Shown in pieces: positions 11,878-26,100 of a stretch of 64,000 nt of DNA. A program made the translations under genes and the position numbers. Below the pieces are notes generated by a model that worked only from the letters and a program-made list of their open reading frames with translations, made no database searches and was not told the origin of the DNA. Source of the stretch: Lucifuga dentata (taxonomy: Eukaryota > Chordata > Actinopteri > Ophidiiformes > Bythitidae); assembly GCA_014773175.1 (NCBI GenBank), contig VXCM01000243.1, positions 130,268 to 194,267 of the forward strand, written 5' to 3'. The number at the start of each line of letters is the position of its first letter. Positions within the stretch are counted from its first letter, which is position 1.

Positions 11878-14800
11878 ATGGCTTCAGCGAGCAGCATTGC
11901 CGCATCTATTGCGAGCAAAACCAAGACCAAGAAGAAACACTTCGTGGCTCAGAAAGTGAAGCTCTTCCGTGCCAGCGACCCTCTGCTCAGCGTGCTTATG
12001 TGGGGAGTCAACCATTCGGTGAGTCAGACCGTCTCATGTACATTTCATGATCCAGTTTGTCTCTCCCGGCCCACTGATGTGCTTTATATTTGATGTTAAC
12101 TCCAGGCATTTGTGTGAGTGAGGTTGATTGATAAATCCGAGATGACAGCTGTCCAGATAACTGCAGGACAGCAGATAACTGCTGCACAGCTGTCAATGCA
12201 AATGTGTGGCAGGCTGCAAGTGTGTTGGGCTCTTGCAGCATATCATCAGTTATGTTTGCTTTGATGCAATTTCCCTGCTTTACTGTTTAGATTATTTTGA
12301 TGTGTGCGTGCAGCTACCTCTTCTTTGGCTTCCTGTTGTGCACATGTAGGATAAGCTCCTAGGACTGTGTCATGAGAGAGCAGACCATCCCATGCAAGAG
12401 AGCTTATCTCTGCTCTCTTTCTCTTCCCTTGCTAAATAATCGCAAAGGGCCCATAGTCATGATGGAGAGACCTTAAACTTGCAGACAGATGACATCCAAA
12501 TATTTCTCAGTAGCACCAGCGCCTTTTCTCGTTTAACATTTTATGTAAACACTAGACCATAGATGAAAAGAAATTAAGTAAAAAATAACCTAGTTAATGC
12601 CAACTATGATATACAGTTTATTAAATTAGATAGTTTTTTTTTAAATATGCATAATTGTTACAATAATAATTAATGTGCAGTCTTTCTTTTAACCTCTGCT
12701 CACCTTCGTTGCTGATAAATGTGACAGGGTTATTACATTTAGGTTGTTAACCAGATGTCTTTTTCTGGTATTTCAGATCCATGGCTATTAAAGTGTGCAG
12801 CAATACTTGTGTAATCTGTTAATGTCAGAAACCTGATTTTTTTGTTTATATGAAAATATTTTCATAGGGCAGCCAGATGCATAAACAAAATAGGACAGTT
12901 TATATTAAAGAGAATAAGAATCTTGGCTCTTTAATATGGGTTACAATATGTTGTCTTGCTCCTGTATTATCTTTCCATGGTTGTCCTTTTTGGTTTTGTA
13001 GTATCTAGGTTAACAAGCAGAATTAAGCCTGTGTATATTCAAATCCAGTCGTGGCTGCCATAGTAAATTAAACCAGAATTCCTCGCTTTAATAGGAGTAG
13101 CTCTATAATGGTATCAGTGGTATATGAGTATTGATTAGCTCTTAACTTCATTGGTCAGTAGTCATTGATTGCTCCCTTTATTTTTGGAATTCTGCCTGAA
13201 ATGCCTGAGAAACATGAAAGTGAATCCATTGTTTACTTACTTGTTTACCACTTTGGTTATCAGATATGACAAACATATCAGAGATATTGTCATTCAACTG
13301 AGCACACAAAATCCTGCCCTACAGTAGTGTAATACTGCACTGTCAGTCAAGCTTCTGCCACTGTTATAGTATAGAATGTCATTAGAATAAAAGTCTCAGT
13401 TACATTTGACTAGATTGACATCTTTCAGCTCTTCTGTGTGTACCTCTAATGCACATCCAGCATATTGAGCAGGTCGAAGCTGATATTAAAAAAAACAAAC
13501 TCTTTGAGCTTTCTCAGATGGCACTTTATGGACTAATGCAGCTCTTACTCTCAGGCCATAAAATCCTACACAAGTTCGGCAAGGCTCCATGTTCAAACTG
13601 TTCTCTTGGATTGCGTAACACGGAGCAGGGTTGCCGCCAGCACATTTCCTTCTTATACCTCAAGCTACCTCTCCTGCTGCTTTCCTCATCAGTTGATAAG
13701 GCTCATTTTCTCATACCATTGGCAACGTGAAAACGAGAGTCATTGCCAGACTATTATGTTAAGCCATGGTAAGGATGTGAAATGAGCGGTTTGGAAGTTT
13801 TAACATAGTTGCTTTCAGAGATTGGAGAAAGCTGATCTTTTGACCCAGAATCGAGTGGGGTGGGGGGTGTCCACAAAGAATTCCTGCAAATAACAGGACG
13901 CTGTGATGGAATAGAGAGAGGGGGAGGCCTGGGAATGCAACACAAAAAACACATGCTCACATACACTGTGCCTGCAAAACAGAACCCCCCTTATATCCAT
14001 TGTGGACTATCAGTCAAACTCCACTTTAGCTCCTCCTGGAAACCCGACTTATCAAAGTGTTACTATTGCAAGAGCACAATGGGAAACCTCTGCAAGCGCC
14101 GAGGAGAGAGAGCGGTTGGCTGATTATACTAGACGATACCTCTGGATTTTACTAGCGAGACACTGGATATTCATCTGAAAGACATTCAGTGTTGCATTTT
14201 GATATGTCATCAGACAACTTTTATATGCAATAATAGACAACAGTCAGTTTGTGTATGTATATTTGTTGAAATTGTGTTGCATTGTGTGGTAAACGTTCTT
14301 TGGCAGCTTGCAGAAAATAAGCTTCTTTGACAGAAAGCCTGATTTTACTTTAATCCTAAAACAAATCATGGTTGTTACTGAAATGAATTTGGTTAAAAAA
14401 AAAAAAAAAAAANTAAAAAAAAAAAAAAAAAGTGTTGCAAACAGTGGGAATCAGTGGACCTGTCAGCTGTAACCACTGAAGCATAGTGGGTGTAAAAGCT
14501 CAAACTAGAGCCTGTGAGATCTCAAACTCATCAGAAAAGCAACTCCAGGTCTCCAACTCTAATTCCAGAATAGGTCTTGTCTCTGAGTTTTATTTTTGAA
14601 GTTATTCTGTGAGTTAAAATTCTTAATAAAATTGCCTATGTGAATTCTATTAATTAACATCTTTTACTCTTCTGTGCTTTGCTTGTGAAAGTGGCTTTCC
14701 ATCTCACACTCAGTAGCAGTGTGACAGGAATCAAAATTCACCATCGCTAAGCACCCAAAGCACAGATGCCTGCTGGGCACGAGTTAGATATCACAGATCA

Positions 14801-16411
14801 CAGTTTTTTTTTCTTCTCTCTTTTTCAGATCAACTAAACTTTACTAGTTACAACAAAGCAAACTTTCTCTTGTAGAAATTTCATATTTATTTGTCATTGG
14901 TGTTCCTTAGCAAAAAGAAATCAGTTTTTTGTAAAACATTACTGCTCTTATCATTCTTTGTAAATCATTATCCATTTTGTCATGCAAGGGGAAAAGAAAA
15001 GAGAGAACATTGAATCTGAGAAAGAAAAAAGAACATAACACATAATATAATCTATTTTGGTTTTAACAGAAGAACTTCACAGGTTGCGGATAATTCGGCG
15101 AACTCCTAACACTAGTATTATGTATGACATTTGTCTACTGAACTTGCCAACCAGAAATGAATCTGTTTGTATGAGACTGCAATAATGGGTCATCACCCTT
15201 CGATTTGAATCTGAAAATATAGTTCTATACACATTACTGCACAACTGCAGAATTACGCAGAACCAAAGAACTTTAGTACCAAACAAAGTTCAATTCTCTC
15301 ATGAGTTTCTCTCACTCACCCACTCGTGAGCTCTCTCTCTCTCTCTCCCTCCTTCTCACTCTTCATTTAATCTAGTTGGATAGTCAATTATTGGTGTTTA
15401 GATGTCACTTAAACACCAATAACCCTATTTTGATTAAATTACCATCCCTAATAGAAAGGGCTTGGTAATGAATGTCCTGTTTTAAACTCAGGGAGGACAG
15501 TCACAAAGCTGTGTCAATTAAACCAATTTGTTTGCCCGCTGCTATGTGTTTAACTTGTTAAAGTGTAAAATATCCTCTTGGATACTTCATCATGAAATGT
15601 AAGACCTGTTTTATTTCTATCTTGTCTAGGAATTGAGCACAACTGTGTTGCTGTGTGCACTGTAACACATCATTTGTATACAGCTCAGGTTTTTGCTGTT
15701 TTTCCTGCAACCATAAGAGCAGAGGAAGCAGCGCTGCAGGTGAAGGAGGATCAGAATCTAACTGAACTGCCTCGCCTCCACGCAATTTATGAATGCTTTA
15801 GAAAAGAATGTAGTTGGAGCTTGCCTGCCTGTTCCTTTTGTGAGTCCGTAGGGTTTCTGAGTGCACTGCTGCAATAAAAGCATGTCAGAATGTGTTTCCA
15901 CTCTTGGTTGAGTTTTAAGTTTTGTCACTAGCAGGAGACCTGTCATGGTGGCTTAAGACACCAACAATGTAATCATGACTCCAGCAGCTTTTAATCTCAA
16001 CATTGGTATCATGACACCTGCTTCTGCTCTTTTGTAGTAAAAAAAAAAAAAGTTACTATCAGTTTTCATCATTGCAGGCCTGGAGANCTTCTGCTCTTTT
16101 GTAGTAAAAAAAAAAAAAGTTACTATCAGTTTTCATCATTGCAGGCCTGGAGATAGCAAAGTTGTGTCTAATATGCTATTTATTGTTTTGATGTATTGTG
16201 CCAGTTAAGGGCTTGTTAAGAAAAAAATAAATTAACAGTAGGGAGAATGAACTGTAGAACTGCTTGAGAAGACGTCAGGCTAAATATTTCTCTCCATTTC
16301 ACTTTTAGGCTCAGGTTTTTCTTTTTGTTTTCCTTACCAATGCTCCTATTTCTCTGTCCCTCATTTAAACTCCCCCTATCCTGTAGCTTCATTCATTATT
16401 TCTGTCATAGT

Positions 16412-16451
<40 letters not shown>

Positions 16452-19400
16452 CCCCCTTTGCTTTGCCATGCCTCTCCCTCTGACTCAGAGTAGCTGTGTC
16501 TTGGTCTGAGTTGCATAAGAGAGGCTTTCTATAAATATCTGCAGGAGTGACCTACAGCGAATATCTGTGATGATTATGGCTTAGAACAGAAAAAAGCTGG
16601 TGTCCCACCAAAGACCAGGCAGAGAGAGAGAGAGGAACTTTAGGAAGCATCTTGGTTTGTTCTGGTGTGTTTACACAAATCTTTGAGCTTTCCAAAAAGT
16701 ATACTGCGCATGCATGTGCCTGCTTGTGCGTGTCCTTCACCATAAAACACCGGTGTGGCACCGTCCTTGCTCCAGTGATGCAACATGTTGCTGAGCAGCT
16801 TGATTCACTCAGCAGGACGGCTCATACACCACCAGCTTGTTTGCTGCTCCGTCATTTGAAAGCAGTAGATCCTTTAATAGCAGCTCTTTCGTAGCACCAA
16901 CTTCACAACAGACACGCTGAACTGTCTGCACACGTTTCTCTGTCTACATGTGTTTACTTATTAGATGTAGAATAATTATGACTTTTTGTACACCCTTTTC
17001 TCATCTGTCATTTAGTGTCTGAACATAAGGGTGTATAGCCATGTACATTCTGTATCTATATTCAGATATGGAAGAATTGCATGTGTTAGGTGTATCTAGC
17101 TTAGTCATCCAAAGTCTGAGACTAAGGATGCACTCCTGCTGTCAGCTCTAGTTGTGGTGTGTAGAGACTTGGTGATTATTGTGTGCATGGAGTGTTTGTT
17201 TATACAGTGCAGTGGTACTCAAGCAGTCAGACTCCTAAAATAAGCTGGAGTAATGTTAACTTGATTTCAATAACACGTTTGACATTTCTCCAAAAGGCTT
17301 CTTCAGTTCTAACTAGACCAGTAATAGCTGCATTTTTCCCAAAAGGCCAACATGCCCATTAATGTGGCGGTTTCACCCCATTGTGGAATACAGACATGAC
17401 AGCTCTGCCTTTCTGATGAACAGTGAAACGTTTTCAAGCTACTTTTTCCAGTCCAGTGACTCATCTTCAATCTTCTAGACATCTTACCACCTGGATGACT
17501 GGTCAAACTTTCACAGACTATGCTGGCACCTTGTAGCCTTGTATCGCTGGTTATCTAACTAACTAAACATTAATATGGCTGCAGTTACTAGCATATAACA
17601 CTGCAAACAGCAGATTGTAATTGTTCTGGTTGTCTGGTTCTCCTTTTGTGGCATGTTGCATTAAATTGGTTAAGACCAAAATCTCTGCATCGACCAGAGT
17701 CTTCCAGTTCCAACCCTGATCAAAGACTATTTTCTCAGTGAAAAGGAAATGGAAATGTCACAGGGAATGTAAAAATGCTTTGCTTGGTCTGTTTGAGAAA
17801 TTCTGAATGGTATAGAAGCAATTGGCACGTAAGGTCAGTGTCAGCAATGTTTTACATCCCAGCTCTGTTCTTGAGATTATGAGAAACCACAGATAAAATG
17901 CTGAGTAGCAACCCTGTAGTCAGTCTCTCTTTTTTTTTTTTTTTTTTTTTNTTTTTTTTTTTTTTTTTTCTTGTCAGTGCTGAAATACAGTACAGGCCAG
18001 AAGTTACTCCCCCCCAGATTCAGCTTGAACAGACTGTGTAGCAAGTTAATCTCAAAATGATCTGGGAGAAGGCAGACAGCAGGCTATTAAATAGAATGTT
18101 AAAACACATAAGCAAGGGAGTTTGGAGAAGGGAGGTGGAACACAACTGGAGTGTGCCACTGTACTAATACAGGCTGGGCATGCCTTCATTAAAAATCATA
18201 TCTTAATCCATAGTGGCTACATGTGCTCTTGTTGACAAATTCTTCTTGAAAACTAATTAGTTACATTTATTTTACATATTTTTGTCATTTTCTGTGCAGT
18301 AAATTGCAAAACAAACAGTTGTATTGCTGATTTTTTTTTTTTCTTAAATCTGAGGGTGGCCTCAAACTTCTGGCCTGTAATGTAATTTATGATCTGCATG
18401 TCTGTAGAATACATCAAACAACAGGTAATATGTCATTATGGCCAGTAAATGATTTACAGTTATCAGTGGTAGCATATGTTTTTCAGGTGAATATCTGTAG
18501 AGTCCACCGTGCTTGCAGAGAATAAAACTATTACAGTGTCTTCCAATGGCCACGTTCCCAAATTTTCTCCAAGAGAGCATACACCCGTATCCCCTTTGCT
18601 GGTTATTTTTTTCAGTTAGCTGACGACTCCATTATTTACTGAGAACAATGAGTTTTGAACAGTCTGAGATGTTTGGACAGGGATTCTAAAAATGGAGACC
18701 AGGCCGTTTATTGCCTTATTAGTTATCAATGCATTTTTGAAATATATTCTTAAAATCATGTAAGACTGGTGATAGACTTCTGGGTGAGGTCTGAATTAAT
18801 CGCCCTGTTATTTTAGGTTTCTCAGCACTAGCCAGTCTAACACTTAATCTCACACCCAGCTACCATTGTTCTAATCCGTTTGTAGCAGGCCTCATAGAAA
18901 AGCTCGAGTAAGTGCCGAAGGTTAGCTGTATTTTTCTTTATGTGGATATTGTTTAAATGACCTCATATGATGAATGGCTCTGGAATTTCTAATCATTAGA
19001 TCAGGTAATGATAAAATAGCTTTGTTACATAGTCAGGGAAAGGTCAAGTCCAGACTGAGTACAATGTACTTGTGACCTTTGAATTGGACTATCTTGCAGT
19101 TAAAGGGCAAGTTTCCATCGACCATACATGAGGTTGTGTTTACACAGCAGGGATTCTTTTACATATATATTTGGCACATGGTAAAATAATGTTCCCTGTC
19201 AGTAATGTGAGGAAATGAATGTATGTATTTGTACTTAATTTGGTTAAATTAGACTTATTGGTGGGGTTTTGTCTATCAATGAGGCGATTCAGCAATCAAT
19301 TACATGCAGAAGGTCTTTGATGCAATGCCAAAAGATAGATAAGTGTGTAACCATGCAGTATGCTGTGATTCAAAGCTGAATCTTGAAATTCAGTTTCAAT

Positions 19401-22400
19401 TCACTTCAGATATAATGAGGTGAATTAGATTTTTATTTGAAGTATGAAGAATCAACTCCCCCCCCCCCANCCCCCCCCCCATAAAAAGATAAATATTACC
19501 ACACCACAGTAGTAAACAATAAACCATCATTCTTTCCCCTGAAAACTTTTTATTGGTCTGTGGTACACCCCAAAAACCTGATTGATTTTGAATATTTTAC
19601 TTGAATAAATCCTTTATTAATGATTTAAAAAATCATAAATATTCATAATATCATACTGTATTAATCTTTGGATTAATCTTTTCTTCAGGTCTTCAGACCT
19701 GAAGAAAAGTGTCTCGATAGGAGATTTTTGCCACAGTGAGGTTAAATGGAAGGCCAACAAATGATAATATTGAATTAATTACAAGCCATATCTTAAAGCA
19801 GTCACTACTGCAAAATTTACACTAATTTCACCAATGTTTGACTTGATCATTCATGATTATATTTACTGAATGTTATGCATGTGTGGACTGATATGACAGT
19901 ATGTTTTAGAGGCTATTAAAAAAGATAAAATGCTATCTGCAAATCAGCTAAATCAGTTGGTTGGTATAGGAACAGGAGAAATTAAACTTCATATGATACA
20001 GTATGATCAACATAGGTACAGGTGTAGATAAAAAAAAAATGAGGATCTTGACAAAATTGCTACTTCTCTACAATGGCTGTTTACAGTGACAATCTAGCTA
20101 ACTTGTAACTGAGTAACTGAATTATGATAAATGAGACAGGAGATGGAATGGGTGACCATCACAGCTGCGACTCAAATGATTTTCTTATTTTTGTCAAATG
20201 TGCTGCTCCAGGCTACACATCCTGATTAGTTCTAATTTCATTTGTAGCTTTGGGAGAGGTTTCCCTGCACTCACATATTCTAATTATCATTCTGCAGCGT
20301 AGAAATAATCCTATCCTGTATATTCTTTCGTCTGAATTCTTTACACCAAGTGAAAAGTGTTACAATCTCTCTGTTGTCGATGGCATCAGCGGCCTGTCAT
20401 CATCTAAGAGGTAGTCATGTATCTGTCACTGCTTCGAGAGATAACACTTCGCCATGATGCTGACAGAGCACGCTCTCCTCACCAACTTCCTCTACAATGG
20501 AGCAATAACACAAACTTGTTTCACTCTGGGCCGGAAAACCAGTCTTCATCACCATGGAAACAAACAGGAAGTGGTGGTGTGAAATTTGTCTGCAAGTTGA
20601 TAGCAAAATATCTGCAGGGAGATAGGAGCTGGCAGTGATGTTGGAAGCATCTGATTAAACAAAACATAAGTGCTACTTTCAGCTGAAAATAAATGATAAG
20701 AGCCTCCTGCACTTACATGTTAATTTACTGTGCAGAGTGGAGCGCACTGTCACATTCATTAAATGTTCCTGGAATCCTTTTGATTTGTTTTTTTTTTTTT
20801 TTTTTTTTTTTAGATTTGGACATATATTTTCCTTCCAGGCATTTTCTCCATATCTGTCTCAGAAAGCCTTAAACACACAGACAACTTTAGAAATCAATTT
20901 CCACAACATTCCGTATTATCCTTCATAAGAATTAAAAAAAAAAAACCTAAGCGGGCTGCAATTCAGAATGAGACAATGCAGACAAAACAACAACAGCAGC
21001 AGCAGCCAATGAGAACCAGAGCCATGAAGTTCAAGTAAACAGAGTGGTGCAGCATGATGGCCTAATTAAGAGGAAAGCGCAAAATTTCCCTTGAGGATGC
21101 CAAGGATGGGGGATAAGATTTTGGAGTATGTGGATGTCAGCTCCCTGTAAAGGATTCCCCTGCTCCCCTAGCAAAGAACACGTGCCTCCTGAAGTTACAG
21201 CAGGATTAGTTCTCCTAGTGATAGTTGGTTCTGGATCAGCCAAACATCCAGATAGGCTCACTTCAGAATGTTTGACCACAGGGCAACACTATTAAATATC
21301 AAGATTTTGCGTTGTGACTATGGCTCAAACCAGAAATGAGACCTTCATTTAGATCTTTTTCTTTTTTAGATAGCATAGTTTGTTAGACTTGGGGAATATG
21401 TGTCAGTTTTGACTGGTCTGCTTTCCTCTTTGAAGTAAAGTAATGACATTCAAACTGGTGACATGTTTTCTGTTTTCCTCCTCCAGAGATCCATTACATC
21501 CCCTTTGTCGTCTCTGAGGGAGTAGCCCTTAGAGACGACTTTGTTTTTGTAAAATTTCAGTCTGGCTTCAGTCAGAATCCATGTCAACATCAAGGTTGAG
21601 TTTTCAATACTGAAGACCAGAGTATTCTGATAAACCCCAGCACTGGGTTGGTGTCTGACATGGCCTTGCACTCCTTTTCATACGACTTGGCAAAAGTATG
21701 TATTTCTATTATTAACTGTTTATCCCCTACAACTTGAGGGGTTCCTCAGGGTTAAATTTTATATGCTTTAGTGTCCTTACAGATGTGTATGGGTGCTTTT
21801 GTATGATGAAGCATTGTCTCTTGCTTTGCCTCTGTGTGAAGTACAGCTTTGTTGATCAGGCGACATCTCCCCTCTGAGTACCCAGAATGCATCTGTGCTA
21901 TAGCATCACTGTGACATCTGTGCCTGTCACACCAGGGAACTGAAATCTACTCAGAAATGGAATCTGCTTGTTGTCGCTCTCATGCCCTCCTCGCCATATG
22001 TGCTCACATAATTTCAGATTTTTTTTCTTTCCCGTATGTTTATATTAATCTTGTTTTATTTTTTTTTCTTCTGTGCTTTATTGTTGTCTGTTTTCCTTTT
22101 ACAAATTCTGTCCCACAACTGTACATTCTGTTCACGATTCATACAAATTCTGCAGCATTCTCATTCTTTCTCTTTATCTCTTTTCTGGCTTACAATAATC
22201 CCAGAGGAGATTTAAAATGCAGGGATTTGCCATTTAAATTGAAACCTTCACCTCTAGCATCACAGAGCTGCAGCCAAAGTATGCAGCCTTGTTCTTAATA
22301 AAGCCCTACTGTGCTCAATTAATGCAAAGAAAAAAGTAGAAGTAAATAGTGATCAAAGACAGACCTTGATTTTCCATTTGCCTAATTGAGCCAGTAGATC

Positions 22401-23112
22401 AGAATTCTGGTTGCTATTTGATAGAAAAATTCTTATAAGTAACTGGAATAATCGGAATAATCGTAAAATGGTTAAAAAAAAAAAAAAAANTTAAAAAAAA
22501 AAAAAAAACCACGAGTGGGCCATTGGCAAAGCAGAGAGGCATACAGTATATTAGCCATGTTGTATATCATCAGGCGAGAGACATTGAGAGCTGAAGCTGT
22601 TTTGACATTATTGGAATAAACTGAACAGCCATCTCACCCACATCCATTGTTCAAACTATGTATTATTGTTTATAGCACTGTTGTAGTTCTAAATATTGCT
22701 ATTGAGCCACAGGAATGTACTAATTTGCGAGTCCACAGGATCAAATAGGTTTTCTTCCAAGATCAACCACTCAGTCATAATGAGTATTTTTGGTGTCGGC
22801 TGGCTGTAATCAACCCAGATCATTTCTTAACCAAGTTGGTATTTGTCCCGGACAAACTTGTTGTAATATGTATATGTTTAAGTGAGGCTTACTGTCTTAT
22901 AAACTGCGCTTCTTTATCCCGATCTTCCAAAATGTGCCAGGTGCTTTCATCAGTCAGTCAGTCATGTTCAGGCTTTGTTCTGCTGTGACGCTCCTGCAGC
23001 ATTTCAGGGCCTCATCAAACTCTAATGGATAAAATATTGGGCACCATCATCTCTGTCTAAACAGTGGTAGCTGTGAGGGCTGTAAAGCTATAAGCACATT
23101 TAGTACTGTAGA

Positions 23113-23146
<34 letters not shown>

Positions 23147-26100
23147 ATGTTTTGTCATTAATGGTGTAATCAATCAAGGACTGAATATTTGTATATTCAG
23201 AACACTTCAATTACCAGTGCACTTTGCAAAATGGCAGGTTATTAACTCAAGCAACCTGCCAACACCCCTGCCTGCAGCCAGCAAATACACACACACACAC
23301 ACACACCATATGTGTATCAAGCTGTGCCTGAGTCACTCTAACAAATGTCAGCTCTATGTATTATGAGTTGCTTGATAAGTTCTGAGCCTGACACAGAAGG
23401 AAGTGAGTAGGGCTGTAATATTTTTGTGGAAGTAATACAGGTTGTTTTTGCGCATCACCTTCATTCATTTGAGCTAATTGATTCCAACTCAGAAGTTCCA
23501 GAGGTACACAAGATTCTGTGAATTATCAAAGATGGACAAGCTAAGCCAGTGTGTAGTAATTATGTGCTTTCTGGCTGCTAGCCATGATTGTGGCTTTGAG
23601 CTCAGTCAGCAAGGATTAGCCCCCTCAGCCTTTCACCTCTTACAAACATGAAAAAGATGAAACATTAGCTGTGAAGGATTTTTCTGTAACTGGATTATTT
23701 GCACTATGTACAGTACTATGGACAGTCATTTGAAGCTGCATTTGCACTATAAGTATTATCTTTTGCACATATTTATCGATACTCATGTTACATGCTCCTG
23801 CTGGTTTTTGGTTGTAAATAGACTACATTCTATACACTTCTGATTCTCAGTTTTTGCTGTTGTTGCCTTATCCTTATCTTTATGTTGTTTTTATTTTATC
23901 TTATATATATTTTCTTTTTACTAAGAAACACAGTTGGGGAACATACCAGAAAAAGCATTGCACTGCTGTTGTACTTGTATAGCTCCATCCATCCATCCAT
24001 TATCATCCGTTTAACTGGGTCCGGGTCGCAGTGGCAGTAGACTAAGCAGACCAGCCCAAATTTCCCTGTCCCTGGCCAGGCCCTCTAACTCCTCCTGGGG
24101 TACTCCGAGGTGTTCCCAGGCCAGCTGGGAGATGTAATCCCTCCAGCATGTCCTGGGTCTTCCCCGGGGCCTCTTCCCAGTTGGACGTGCCTGGAAGACC
24201 TCCCTAGAGAGACGACCAGGGGGCATCCTTATTAGGTGCCCGAACCCTCAACTGACTCCTTTTGATGCGGAGGAGCAGCGGCTCTACTCTGAGTTCCTCC
24301 CAGATGGCCGAGCTTTTCACCCTGTCCCTAAGAGTGAGCCCAGACACCCTACAGAGGAACCTCATTTCCACTGTTTGTATCCACGATCTTGTCCTTTCAT
24401 TACTACCCAAAGCTCATGACCATAGGTGAGGATAGGAACGTAGATTGATTGGTAAATTGAGAGCCTCGCCTTCTGGCTCAGCTCCCTCTTCACCACAACA
24501 GTCTGGTACAGCATCCGTAGGACCTTGGACGTTGCACCAATCTGTCTATCAATCTCACGCTCCATCCTACTCTCACTCATGAACAAGACCCCGAGATACT
24601 TAAACTCTTCCGTCTGGGGTAGTGACTCCCCTCTAACCTGGAGGGAACAGTCCACCTTTTTCCAATAGTGCACCATGGTTTCAGACTTGGAGGTGCTGAT
24701 TGTCATCCCAGTCGCTTCACACTCGGCTCAAACCTGCCCAGTGCACGTCGAAGGTCACAGTCTGATGAAGCCAACAGAACCATGTCATCTGCAAAAAGCA
24801 CAGATGCTATTCTGAGGTCACCAAACTGGACACCCTCCGATCCCTGATTGCGCCTTGAAATCCTCTCTATGAAAATCACAAAGAGGATTGGTGACAAGGG
24901 GCAGACCTGGTGGAGTCCAATGCCCACCGGAAACAGGTCTGATTTAGTGCCGAGGATGCGGACACAGCTCTGGCTTTGGTTGTACAGGGTCTGAATAGCC
25001 CGTGTCAACGAACTCGGTACCCCATACGGTACTGAGGGGTACTTGTATAGCTGCACATGACAAATAAAACTTTGAAGCTTGAATAAAATGCTTCCAGCAT
25101 CGTTGGCAGAAGTGTGTCAAGTTTGAAGGAGATTGTCAAAAAAATAACTGCAACGCTTTTGAGTTAGATTGTTATATGCTAGGCTCAGAACTTATCAGTT
25201 ACTGCAAATGCATTTCCAGCTCCAAATGGAGACTCTTGCAATGTATCTTGCAATTTACATGTTTTATTTACACCTCTGCTACTTGTGAATTTTTTAGACT
25301 CTTAACCTCAGGTTGTGGTTTCAAGCCACACATTAGGCATGAGTGTTTTTTCTGAATTCTCAAGTATCTCAGCTTTTTTTTTTTTATTTTTAAGATTCTC
25401 TTACCTATTTGGTCTTTTTTGATTTTGTTTTTTGTTTTTGTTTTTTTTTTTTGGTTATAACCCTGATCTCTTCTTCTTTACTTCTCTTTCTTTCTGCCCA
25501 GATAAATGAGCTAAGCCATGTTCAGATTCCCATCATGCTAATGCCAGATGACTTCAAGGCCTATTCCAAGATTAAAGTGGACAACCACCTGTTCAACAAG
25601 TAAGGTCCTTTTTGTCCTTCTTTATATAGTATATTACATACAATATTACATAACAGATAACTGTAGTTACCTAACTCGGACTTGCATCATCTCTTAAGCT
25701 ATATCACAGTTTGTGTGTATGTGCATGCGTGTGCATGTGTGTGCAGGGAGAACATGCCCAGCCATTTCAAGTTCAAGGAGTACTGCCCTCTGGTGTTCCG
25801 AAACCTCCGAGAACGGTTTGGCATTGATGATCAGGACTTCCAGGTAAGAAATACAACCTTTACAAACATAATTTATTCAGCAGCTCACGTGCCTCGTGTG
25901 GGCAAAATAGCGTCTTCAAAAACACTGTGTCTGATGTTGTCCTTGCAGTATTAGATTGATGGATAACATAAAAGACTTCCTGAAAGTAATTACAGGATTT
26001 ATAGATAATATACTACATTTTAATAAAGAGATGCCCAAGTTATGGCATGTGAGCCATCTATGGCCAAAATACCCTTAGAGAAATATAAAATTCTGTGCTG

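Larger units (their letters stand above)
23690..25085. mobile_element. L2-like 3' tail remnant interrupted by a LINE
   Basis: The two flanks (to 23984 and from 25039) form one continuous unit when joined. The left flank ends GCACTGCTGTTGTACTTGT and continues with AGCT; the right flank reads GTACTTGTATAGCT then GCACATGACAAATAAAACTT. This CACTGCTG...TTGTATAGCTGCACATGACA tail resembles the L2/CR1-like 3' ends common in fish genomes, but the family label is from memory. Confidence 0.55.
12019..25501 (+). other. pip4k2a intron 1
   Basis: A 13.5 kb first intron with no recognised exon or RNA gene. It contains N joins (14413, 16087, 17951, 19470, 22490), a duplicated 66-nt block, microsatellites, three short inverted repeats, a diverged repeat near 17.3 kb, and a LINE nested in an older L2-like tail at 23.7-25.1 kb. 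Large first introns often hold enhancers, but none can be identified from one sequence. Confidence 0.7.

Noticed and set aside
23287..23306. Possible splice or regulatory element at a CA run in pip4k2a intron 1
   Set aside because: Just a short CA microsatellite, far from any exon.
24011..25056. Active retrotransposon gene
   Set aside because: RT motifs are present, but the frame is broken and the 5' half is missing, so it is a dead copy.
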